DNA of 64,000 nucleotides from Nocardioides sp. SLBN-35 (lineage in GTDB: Bacteria; Actinomycetota; Actinomycetes; Propionibacteriales; Nocardioidaceae): NCBI RefSeq assembly GCF_006715725.1, contig NZ_VFNU01000001.1, forward strand, positions 1,612,001 to 1,676,000. The letters are read 5' to 3'. Positions 48,630 through 55,730 of the stretch are shown here, one piece after another (the stretch's first letter is position 1; each line of letters begins with the position of its first letter). The position numbers and the translations under genes are program-made. Under the pieces are notes generated by a model. It made no database searches, was not told where the DNA came from, and saw only the letters and a list, made by a program, of their open reading frames with translations.

Positions 48630-49622
48630 ATGAAACTCCGCTCCCTGCGGACGGCGGCCGCCGGCCTCGCCGTCCTCGTCGTCTCTGCCCTGCTCGGCGC
48701 CGCGCCCGCTACGGCTGCCGGCGAGGGCACACTCGTCGTCAACGTCGTCGACCAGTACGGCCGGCCCACCGTCGGGGTCCTGATGGTCCGCGGCGTCGAC
48801 GGCGCTCAGTACTACGACGGCCCGGGCGGCAGCGGGTTCGCCGCCACGAGCTCTCACACACTGTCCGTCCCGGCGGGTGACTTCGCGTTCCAGCACGTCG
48901 CACCCTGGGCCGGTCTCGACTGTCGGGGGATGTCGCCGTGCTCGCTGCTGACCCCGCCGGTGACCTACGAGGCCGCGACGACCGTCAGTGCGAGTGCGAC
49001 CACGACCTACACCCTGCACGTCGAGGTCCCGACCGTCGTCGGCACCGGGAACAACGGGGCCACGCTCTCAGTCCAGCCGTCAGAAGGGTTCGCGGCCCTG
49101 CAGGCGGCTCTTGCCTACTCGCCCTTCGGGAGCGGTCTCGCGACCTACCAGTGGACACGGGGCGGCGCGGACATCCAGGGAGCGACCGCGTCGTCCTACA
49201 CGACCGGACCCGCGGACGGGGGTCAATCCGTGGCGGCGCGCCTGATCCCCTCGCAGGGTCAGATCCTGTTGTTGTCCTCGTTGGGCGGACAGGTCGTTCC
49301 TCTCCTCACGAACTCCATCGTGGTCGACCGGATCGTGCCCGGTGCCACGACCACGAAGGTCAAGGTGCCGAAGAGGTTCGGTGCCGACGAGAAGGTCAGC
49401 CTGAAGGCGGAGGTGCGAGCCGCCGCGGGGGTCCCCGACGGCTACGTCCGGATCAGGATCGGCCGGTTCAAGACCCAGAAGGCGCTGATCGGCGGAAAGG
49501 TGCTGGTGACCCTGCCCCGCTTGAAGGCGGGCATCTACCGTCTGCGGGTCACCTACCTGGGGTCGACCTACTTCTCCGGATCCAGGGTGAAGAAGACCAA
49601 GGTCGTCGTCCGCCGCTCGTAG
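48630..49622 (+). CDS. Secreted protein with Ig-like C-terminal domain
   Basis: 330 residues. Cleavable signal peptide (1-30, ending ATAAG), an N-terminal beta domain (GTLVVNVVDQYGRPTVGVLMV), a middle region with an Ig-like 'added-value' motif (LATYQWTRGGADIQGATASS), and a C-terminal Ig-like repeat domain (about 240-330; KVKVPKRFGADEKVSLKAEV). No anchor motif; probably an exported or wall-associated protein. The 140 nt upstream contain nothing else recognisable. Confidence 0.82.
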   Translation: MKLRSLRTAAAGLAVLVVSALLGAAPATAAGEGTLVVNVVDQYGRPTVGVLMVRGVDGAQYYDGPGGSGFAATSSHTLSVPAGDFAFQHVAPWAGLDCRGMSPCSLLTPPVTYEAATTVSASATTTYTLHVEVPTVVGTGNNGATLSVQPSEGFAALQAALAYSPFGSGLATYQWTRGGADIQGATASSYTTGPADGGQSVAARLIPSQGQILLLSSLGGQVVPLLTNSIVVDRIVPGATTTKVKVPKRFGADEKVSLKAEVRAAAGVPDGYVRIRIGRFKTQKALIGGKVLVTLPRLKAGIYRLRVTYLGSTYFSGSRVKKTKVVVRRS

Positions 49623-49648
49623 TGCGCCAGAGCGGACGGGGCGGTCGG

Positions 49649-50158
49649 TCAGCCGTTGGCGGCCGGCTCGCCGGTGTCGCGGACCAGGTAGACCCAGGGG
49701 AAGGCGCGGCAGCCGACCTGCCAGCCGTCCTTCTCGTAGCGCCCCAGGCCGCCGGTCCACACGACCCGCTTGTGCTCCCACTGCGTCGCGGTGCGGACCA
49801 TGTGGTGCCGCAGCAGGCCGGCACCGGTGGTGCGCCAGCCGAGGCGGCCGGCGAGCTCGAGCTCCTGCATCTCGTCGAAGGCGGTGACCGGGCCGAGCCA
49901 GCGCTCCTCGGGGTCGTCGGCCCCGGGAGCGGCGGGCTCGCGGCCGAAGCGCTGCTGCGCGGCCTGCCGGGTCAGGCCGAGGGTGCCGCCGATGGCCGAC
50001 CAGCTGTGCCCGCCCGCGCGGGCGGCGTTGACCGCCTGCTGGAGGAGGTCGGCGGTGACCAGGTCCGCGTCCGCCGTACGACGGACCAGGGCGAGCTGGT
50101 CCTGCGCGTCGGCGCCGTTCAGGATCGCGTGGCCGATCGCCTCGGCGAGGTCGCTCAC
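49649..50158 (-). CDS. Small helix-turn-helix protein
   Basis: 169 residues. A helix-turn-helix is seen at about residues 45-65 (GHSWSAIGGTLGLTRQAAQQ). The C-terminal half (DEERWLGPVTAFDEM-like EERWLGPVTAFDEMQEL; GWRTTGAGLLRHHMVRTATQ) is a beta-rich domain of unknown type. It begins inside the stop of the upstream membrane protein gene (GTGA) and may bind the tandem operators at 50363-50409. Confidence 0.75.
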   Translation of the reverse strand: MSDLAEAIGHAILNGADAQDQLALVRRTADADLVTADLLQQAVNAARAGGHSWSAIGGTLGLTRQAAQQRFGREPAAPGADDPEERWLGPVTAFDEMQELELAGRLGWRTTGAGLLRHHMVRTATQWEHKRVVWTGGLGRYEKDGWQVGCRAFPWVYLVRDTGEPAANG

Positions 50159-50361
50159 CGCTGGTCCTCGTCGCGGCTGGGCAGCCACATGCCGTCGTCG
50201 CCCTTCCGCTTGCGCAGGCGCGCGGAGAGCGTGAGGACGCCGAGGAGGATGAGCGCGACGCCGGCTCCCTGGCAGAACCCGCGCGGCAGCCCGTCGAGGG
50301 GGAGGGCGGCCATGGTCAGCGCGATGCCGAGCACGATCCGGACGAGAGACTTGTCGGGCAT
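50155..50361 (-). CDS. Small two-helix membrane protein
   Basis: 68 residues with two hydrophobic segments (LVRIVLGIALTMAALPLDGL; GVALILLGVLTLSARL) and a basic tail. It is the first gene of an operon with the HTH protein. The stop overlaps the HTH start by 4 nt. Function unknown. Confidence 0.7.
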   Translation of the reverse strand: MPDKSLVRIVLGIALTMAALPLDGLPRGFCQGAGVALILLGVLTLSARLRKRKGDDGMWLPSRDEDQR

Positions 50362-50362
50362 G

Positions 50363-50381
50363 TGTCAACAATCTCTTGACA
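50363..50381. promoter_or_regulatory. Operator site 1, TGTCAA-N7-TTGACA
   Basis: A perfect 6-bp inverted repeat with a 7-nt spacer, directly abutting the ATG of the membrane-protein gene (50361, minus). Its halves are also -35-like. Confidence 0.6.
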
Positions 50382-50390
50382 TCGGTGGAA

Positions 50391-50409
50391 TGTCAACCTT
50401 GCGTTGACG
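50391..50409. promoter_or_regulatory. Operator site 2, TGTCAA-N7-TTGACG
   Basis: Second copy of the site 28 bp from the first, with one mismatch. Two such sites nearly three helical turns apart suggest cooperative binding by the HTH protein of this operon or another regulator. Confidence 0.55.
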
Positions 50410-50456
50410 TCCGTGGTGGGGTGCCGGGTGTCGGCGCCGTGTGGGAGATTCCTGTC

Positions 50457-50840
50457 GTGGCTCGCCCGACCCGTCCCGACGTCCCCGGTGCCTACGTCGC
50501 CCGGCTCCGTGCGATCTTCGCGCGGCTGCCGCAGTGCCGCGAGGAGGACGCCTGGGTGGGCGTGCGCTGGCGCGTCGAGGGGACCACGGCGACGGTCGCG
50601 CACGTGTTCGGCGGGGAGGACCAGCTGTTCCGGGTCATGTTCCGCGCCGAGCCGGAGGAGGTGATGGCCTTCCAGCACCTCGGGGCGCCGTACTTCAAGG
50701 CGGACTGGGGCGGCAACGTCGTCGGCCTGCTCGTCGACGACGACACCGACTGGGTCGAGCTCGGCGAGCTGCTCACCGACTCGTTCTGCCTGCAGGCGCC
50801 CCAGCGCCTGGTCGACCAGGTCGACCGGCCCGGGGCCTAG
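50457..50840 (+). CDS. MmcQ/YjbR-family protein
   Basis: 127 residues, small alpha/beta fold resembling YjbR-type DNA-binding-like proteins (WVGVRWRVEGTTATVAHVF; WVELGELLTDSFCLQAPQRL). GTG 50457 follows GGGAG by 10 nt. The 3' end overlaps the convergent membrane gene by 68 nt (50773-50840). Function not established. Confidence 0.65.
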   Translation: MARPTRPDVPGAYVARLRAIFARLPQCREEDAWVGVRWRVEGTTATVAHVFGGEDQLFRVMFRAEPEEVMAFQHLGAPYFKADWGGNVVGLLVDDDTDWVELGELLTDSFCLQAPQRLVDQVDRPGA

Positions 50841-51522
50841 CCGTGTCGCGTGTGCGCACCAGCCGCAGGCCGGTCGCGAGCAGCCACACGATCCAGGCGA
50901 GATAGCCGGGCATCCCCACGAACAGGAGGGGCGAGCCGTCCGCGATGGCGAGGCTGGCCGACCCGGCGACGAGCAGCAGGCCCCCGCCGGCGATGCCGAG
51001 CAGGCGCTGCCACGACGGCGTCAGCCCGCTCGCGTGCGCCGCCAGCGCGGCGCCGAGGAGGGTGGTGCCGAGCGCCGGAAGCGCCAGCGCGAACGCCGCA
51101 GCGTGGAGCTGCCAGGCGAGCTCGAACAGCGGGCTCGGCTCGCCGAGCCCGCCCGCGGAGAGCACGACGCCGTTCCACAGGACGGCGTAGAGCGCGAGGA
51201 CCGCCGTGAGGGTCGCGCCGGCGGCCACGGCGAGGCGCGACCAGTCCGCGCCCGCACCCCCGCGGCGCTGGACGAGCCCGTGGAGCCCGGTCACGAATCC
51301 CAACAGCAGTGGCAGGTTCAGCGCCTCCAGGCCGACCGCGAACGCGACCGTGCCCCGGTGCTCCGCGTGGAAGGCGAGGACGTCCTCGATCGGGTCCCCG
51401 TAGCCCGGTGCCCCGACCCAGACCAGCACGACGTTCTGGACCACCAACGACGCTGCCAACGCGATCGCTGTCGCGGCGACGACCCGCTCTCGGGGTCCTC
51501 CGTGCGGGGTAGGCCTCGTCAT
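50773..51522 (-). CDS. Polytopic membrane protein of unknown function
   Basis: 249 residues with about six hydrophobic helices; the first is IALAASLVVQNVVLVWVG. The last 30 residues are a Gly/Arg/Pro-rich tail (ARPRAGRPGRPGAGAPAG) encoded over the 3' end of the convergent YjbR gene, suggesting the tail is recent or non-essential. AAGGAG lies 7 nt before ATG 51522. No family was recognised. Confidence 0.7.
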   Translation of the reverse strand: MTRPTPHGGPRERVVAATAIALAASLVVQNVVLVWVGAPGYGDPIEDVLAFHAEHRGTVAFAVGLEALNLPLLLGFVTGLHGLVQRRGGAGADWSRLAVAAGATLTAVLALYAVLWNGVVLSAGGLGEPSPLFELAWQLHAAAFALALPALGTTLLGAALAAHASGLTPSWQRLLGIAGGGLLLVAGSASLAIADGSPLLFVGMPGYLAWIVWLLATGLRLVRTRDTARPRAGRPGRPGAGAPAGRTSR

Positions 51523-51664
51523 CGGTCGCTCCTTCGTCGCGGTCGGATCATCTGCGACTCCACCATCGGTGACGCCGACGCCGGGCGGATCAGCCTCGTG
51601 GCCCGCACTCGACCGGCCGAAGGAACGGTCCTCGGCTCGTGCTTTCGGCTGATCGGCGAGCTGT

Positions 51665-52336
51665 TCAGCCCTCGGCCGAGCGGGACCAGCCCTCCTCGGT
51701 CTCGTCGATCGGCGCCCAGCTCGGGATGAGGAACAGGCCGGTGGCCTCGACCGCGGCGTCCTGGCCGGGTACGGCGATCTGTGCCTCGACGGTGATCTTG
51801 CGGCCCTCCTCGTGGGCGATCCGGGCCTCCATCCGGACCGGGCCGAGCGGCAGCGGGCGCCGGTAGCGCAGGGTCAGCGTGCCGGTCATCGTGAGCCGCC
51901 GGAACCCGCTCGCCGTCTCACCCATGATCTGGTCGAGCATCAGCGCGGACATGCCGCCGTGCACCATCCCCGGAGGCCCCTCGTACGCCGCCCCCAGGGT
52001 CATCTCGGCGTGGGCGTTGCCGAAGCCGTCGTGGACGATGTCGACCGGCGGTGCGACCGCGTTGCCGCGCCCGACGACGGCGTTGCCCCAGTTCCAGCTG
52101 CGCCCCGCGGAGTTGTAGCGGACCCCCGCGGAGCCGGGCAGCTGCTGGCGGCGCAGGCGGGCGGCGAGGGCCGCGACCTCGGCCTGCACCGCGGCCAGCT
52201 CGTCGTCGGCGACGGTGCTGCGGATGGTCGCGTCGACCAGGTCGCGCACCGCGTCGGCGAGACCGGAGACGGCCTTCTCGCGACGGTCGACCTCGTCGGT
52301 CGGGATCTCGTCGTGGATGAACATCTCCATGGTCAT
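51665..52336 (-). CDS. PaaI-type hotdog-fold thioesterase
   Basis: 223 residues. The C-terminal hotdog domain (about 95-205; GPPGMVHGGMSALMLDQIMG) has the HGG motif typical of PaaI-like acyl-CoA thioesterases. The N-terminal 80 residues are a helical extension. Divergent from a crotonase whose -10 overlaps its own, so both may be expressed together for an acyl-CoA pathway. GACAAT 6 nt upstream of ATG 52336 suggests a leaderless start. Confidence 0.82.
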   Translation of the reverse strand: MTMEMFIHDEIPTDEVDRREKAVSGLADAVRDLVDATIRSTVADDELAAVQAEVAALAARLRRQQLPGSAGVRYNSAGRSWNWGNAVVGRGNAVAPPVDIVHDGFGNAHAEMTLGAAYEGPPGMVHGGMSALMLDQIMGETASGFRRLTMTGTLTLRYRRPLPLGPVRMEARIAHEEGRKITVEAQIAVPGQDAAVEATGLFLIPSWAPIDETEEGWSRSAEG

Positions 52337-52339
52337 CCC

Positions 52340-52348
52340 TAGATTGTC
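52340..52348. promoter_or_regulatory. Overlapping divergent -10 elements (thioesterase/crotonase)
   Basis: On the plus strand TAGATT (52340-52345) lies 7 nt before ATG 52353; on the minus strand GACAAT (52343-52348) lies 6 nt before ATG 52336. Polymerase could not occupy both at once. Confidence 0.5.
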
Positions 52349-52352
52349 GTGC

Positions 52353-53129
52353 ATGAGTGACCGCGCTCCCGATGCCGCCCCCGCCGTCCAGACCATCCGC
52401 GTCGAGCGCACCCTGGTGATCGGGCTCGACCGGCCGGCCAAGCGCAACGCCATCAACGGCGCGGTGACCCGCGGGCTCGACGAGGCGCTGAACCTGCTCG
52501 AGGACGACGACGACCTGTGGTGCGGCGTACTCACCGGCGGGCCGTCGGTGTTCTCGGCCGGCGCCGACCTCGCCGAGGGACCCGGCGAGCCGACCGAGCG
52601 CGGCGGCATCGCCGGGATCATGTCGCGCACGCGCCCCAAGCCGCTGGTGGCCGCGGTCGAGGGGTACGCGCTCGGCGGCGGCCTCGAGCTGGTGCTGTGC
52701 TGCGACCTGGTCGTGGCCTCGCGTACGGCGAGCTTCGGCTTCCCCGAGGTCAAGCGCGGCCTGATGCCCGACTTCGGCGGCGTCTTCCGTGCTCCCCGCG
52801 TGCTGCCGGCCAATGTCGCCCGGGAGATGCTGCTGACCGGCGAGCCGATCGGTGCCGAGCGCGCGGAGCGGCTCGGGTTCGTCAACCGCCTGGTCGAGCC
52901 CGGTACGACGCTCGACGTCGCCCTCGGTCTCGCCGCCACCATCAGCGGCAACGCCCCGCTCGCCGTCCGCGCCGCCCTGGCGCTGGCGCACGACGAGATC
53001 AACGGCGACGAGACGGCCAGCTGGGACGCGAGCCACGCCGCGCACGCCCGGCTGCTGGCGTCCGCGGACGTCGCCGAGGGGATCGGCGCCTTCTTCGAGC
53101 GGCGCGAGCCGCGCTGGACCGGGCGTTAG
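52353..53129 (+). CDS. Enoyl-CoA hydratase/isomerase (crotonase) family
   Basis: 258 residues. Oxyanion-hole segments FSAGADLAEG and GYALGGGLELVLCCDLV, followed by FGFPEVKRGLMPDFGG, where one active-site acid is present. Hydratase activity in fatty-acid or aromatic beta-oxidation is likely. It converges with an alpha/beta hydrolase and their stops overlap. Confidence 0.9.
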   Translation: MSDRAPDAAPAVQTIRVERTLVIGLDRPAKRNAINGAVTRGLDEALNLLEDDDDLWCGVLTGGPSVFSAGADLAEGPGEPTERGGIAGIMSRTRPKPLVAAVEGYALGGGLELVLCCDLVVASRTASFGFPEVKRGLMPDFGGVFRAPRVLPANVAREMLLTGEPIGAERAERLGFVNRLVEPGTTLDVALGLAATISGNAPLAVRAALALAHDEINGDETASWDASHAAHARLLASADVAEGIGAFFERREPRWTGR

Positions 53130-54019
53130 GGAAGCGCGCTCCGCAGCCAGCCGCCCAGCTCGCGGACGACCTCGGTCGCCTCGCGGACCATGCCGGCGTA
53201 CAGGTGCGTGACGTGCCAGTGCCCCTCGAGCCGGTGGTAGGTGACCTCGGCGCCCGCCGCCCGCGCGGCCGCTACGAACCGCTCGACGTCGTCCACGAAC
53301 AGTTCGTCGCTCGCGGCCTGCACGAACAGGGGCGGCAGGGCCGCCAGGTCCGCGGGATCCGCGAGGAGGGGCGAGACCTCGGGGTGCTCACGGTGGCGGC
53401 CGGCGTACGACCTCGCGCCGAGCTCCAGCCAGTCGCGGGTGAGCAGCGGGTCGTCGATGTGCTCGGCGAGGCCGTCGAGGCGGGCGTCGACCCACGGTGA
53501 GATGAGGCCGAGCGCCGCGGGGAGGGGTACGCCGACCGAGCGCGCCCGCAGCGCGAGGGCCAGCGCGAGCCCGCCGCCGGCCGAGTCGCCGGCGACCACG
53601 ACCCGCTCCGACGGCAGGCCGCGCTCGAGCAGGGCGCAGTAGGCGGCGAGGGCGTCGTCGACGGCCGCCGGGTAGGGGTGCTCGGGCGCGAGCCGGTAGT
53701 CGAGGACGTGCGCGACCGCACCGGTGGCGTCGGCCAGGTGGGCGGCCGCGGCGCGGTGGGTGGTCGGGGAGCCGACGACGTACGCGCCGCCGTGCAGGTA
53801 GAGCAGCGCGTGGTCGGGGTTGCTCGCCGCGGTCTCGATCCGGTCGGCCGGGACGCCGCCGAGGGTGGTGCGCACGGTCGTCGTACCTGTGGGCAGGAGC
53901 GGGAACCTCATCAGGGCGTCGATCACCTGCCGCTGCCGCGCGGGGGCCAGGCGGGTGCCGAGAACCGGACGGACGATGTGGCGGGTGAGCAGCCGGGCGG
54001 CTCGGATCGGGACCTGCAT
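53126..54019 (-). CDS. HSL-type alpha/beta hydrolase (esterase/lipase)
   Basis: 297 residues. HGG oxyanion motif (YLHGGAYVVG), nucleophile GDSAGG (about residue 148), acid in SDELFVDD and His in GHWHVTHL. Short-chain esterase or lipase of the hormone-sensitive-lipase class. ATG 54019 is the chosen start; a TTG 12 nt upstream would add four residues. Stop overlaps the crotonase stop. Confidence 0.88.
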   Translation of the reverse strand: MQVPIRAARLLTRHIVRPVLGTRLAPARQRQVIDALMRFPLLPTGTTTVRTTLGGVPADRIETAASNPDHALLYLHGGAYVVGSPTTHRAAAAHLADATGAVAHVLDYRLAPEHPYPAAVDDALAAYCALLERGLPSERVVVAGDSAGGGLALALALRARSVGVPLPAALGLISPWVDARLDGLAEHIDDPLLTRDWLELGARSYAGRHREHPEVSPLLADPADLAALPPLFVQAASDELFVDDVERFVAAARAAGAEVTYHRLEGHWHVTHLYAGMVREATEVVRELGGWLRSALP

Positions 54020-54063
54020 GCCCGCATCCAAGCAGCACCTGGTGGCGGCGCCGGGACGACCCC

Positions 54064-54090
54064 GTGACGGCGCCGCCGCCGCACCGTCAC
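54064..54090. terminator. Hairpin at the end of the ior operon
   Basis: GTGACGG (54064-54070) and CCGTCAC (54084-54090) form a 7-bp stem with a 13-nt GC-rich loop and overlap the iorB stop. No T-run follows, so the terminator is probable rather than certain. Confidence 0.5.
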
Positions 54091-55730
54091 GAGATGGCCG
54101 CGACCGGCTCCTGCTCGGCGGTGACTGTGAGGAGAGCCTGCTCCAGAGCGGTGCCGTCCTCGTCGGCCAGCGCCGCCGAGCGGAGCCGGACGAGCGTGGC
54201 CGCGGCGTCGGTCCGGCCGACCAGGCCGTCGGCGGCCGCCATCAGGCGGTCGAAGCTCTCGAGGCTGTGGTGGTGCGTCTCGCCGTACCCCTTGAGCACG
54301 CGTTGGCACTCGACGATCTCGCAGGCCAGGTCGTAGTCGATCGGCGCGACCGCGAGGGCGCGGTCGAGCCAGGCCTCGATCGCGGCCTGCTCGCGGGCGA
54401 AGCGCAGCGAGCGCGGACGGATCGGACGGAGCATGGCCATCGCCCACAGCAGGGTGAAGCCGATGATGCCGGTCGTGTTGACGACCATCCCGTTGCGGGT
54501 CAGCCGGCCGACGACGGTGCCGAACCACCTCGAGCGCGCGACCCACCGCCCGAGCCGGGTCGGCAGCGTGTCGGCGATCTCCTCGACCTGCGGGTGGAGG
54601 TACTCCCGCACGTTCATCAGCTGCCCCGCAGCGGCCTTGGCCTCCGCGCGGACGCCCTCGATCCGGCGGCGGCGGATCTTCTGCTGCGCGACCTGGATGG
54701 TGTCCTGGTAGCACATCCACAGGGCGACGTGGCGTGCTCCCTCGGTCGTCAGGCGGGCGCCGTCGCCGGTCTCCACGTCGGCGAGCCGGGCGACGCGGTC
54801 GAGATACCGGTCCGTGTAGGCGGTGTTCTGGAAGACCGCCGTCCGGACGGCGCCGTGCAGGAGCATCGACCGGGCCGGCGCCGGGAACTGGGCGGCGATC
54901 CGTTCCGCCTGGGCCTGCAGGCGTGGCCCGACGAGCGAGGCCGGGGCCGCCGCCGCGACCTCCTCGCGGCGCCGTTCGGCCGCGGCGGCCGCCTCCTCCG
55001 CGGGGTCGACCGGCCGCTTGCCGATCGTGATCGCGACCGGACCGCTGCCCGCGGGAGCCGCGGTGATCGGCTGCGGCGCCGGGCGCTGCGCGGCCTCCTC
55101 CCCGAGCGCGAAGGCGGCCAGCGACGCGTCCACGCCCTTGCCCGCCGCGCGGATGGCGTCCTCGAAGGTCTCGCGGGCGAAGGGCAGTGCGCCCGAGCCG
55201 GCCAGCGCGCCGAACAGCGCGGCGCTGATGACGCTGTGCGCGTCCAGCGCGAGCTGCATGAAGTCCGCGCCGATGAACCTCCGGGCCCCTGCGTGTGCGG
55301 CCTCGAGCAGGGCGTTGCTGTCGACGCGGCCGTCGCCGAGGGCGAGCTTCTCGTCCATCGAGTAGACGCGGTTGGTGGACGCGATCAGCGTCGTGCGGTC
55401 AGGGGTGCAGAACCCGCGCTGGATCGAGCGCCCGGCCTCCATCAGCTCGGAGGCGATGACGACGTCGACCTCTCCGGGGGTGGGGAAGAGGGAGAGCACC
55501 GGCTCGCGCCGTACGTCGTCCTCGTGCGGCTCCCCGCCCGGGAACATCTCGACGTAGTAGACCGTCGCCCCGGTGCGCTGCGCGACTCCGGCGACGGAGG
55601 TGGTCTGGGCGTGGTAGCCCGACCTCTCGCCGACGTCGACGATCCAGTCGGCGAGCACGCCGCCGCCCTCACCGCCCATGGCCAGGATCGCGATCGTGAG
55701 GGGCCTGCGGCCCTCGTTCCAGCTGGACAT
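54087..55730 (-). CDS. iorB: Indolepyruvate (2-oxoacid) oxidoreductase beta subunit, with DUF6537-like tail
   Basis: 547 residues. The N-terminal third is the gamma-type domain of 2-oxoacid:ferredoxin oxidoreductases (MGGEGGGVLADWIVD; VAQRTGATVYYVEMFP; ADFMQLALDAHSVISAALFG), and the long C-terminal region (about 260-547) is helical, as in the DUF6537 tails of fused aerobic indolepyruvate enzymes. It couples to iorA (ATGA overlap). With IorA it decarboxylates aryl 2-oxoacids to acyl-CoA. Operon also includes a cyclase-family hydrolase and an AraC regulator. Confidence 0.85.
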   Translation of the reverse strand: MSSWNEGRRPLTIAILAMGGEGGGVLADWIVDVGERSGYHAQTTSVAGVAQRTGATVYYVEMFPGGEPHEDDVRREPVLSLFPTPGEVDVVIASELMEAGRSIQRGFCTPDRTTLIASTNRVYSMDEKLALGDGRVDSNALLEAAHAGARRFIGADFMQLALDAHSVISAALFGALAGSGALPFARETFEDAIRAAGKGVDASLAAFALGEEAAQRPAPQPITAAPAGSGPVAITIGKRPVDPAEEAAAAAERRREEVAAAAPASLVGPRLQAQAERIAAQFPAPARSMLLHGAVRTAVFQNTAYTDRYLDRVARLADVETGDGARLTTEGARHVALWMCYQDTIQVAQQKIRRRRIEGVRAEAKAAAGQLMNVREYLHPQVEEIADTLPTRLGRWVARSRWFGTVVGRLTRNGMVVNTTGIIGFTLLWAMAMLRPIRPRSLRFAREQAAIEAWLDRALAVAPIDYDLACEIVECQRVLKGYGETHHHSLESFDRLMAAADGLVGRTDAAATLVRLRSAALADEDGTALEQALLTVTAEQEPVAAIS

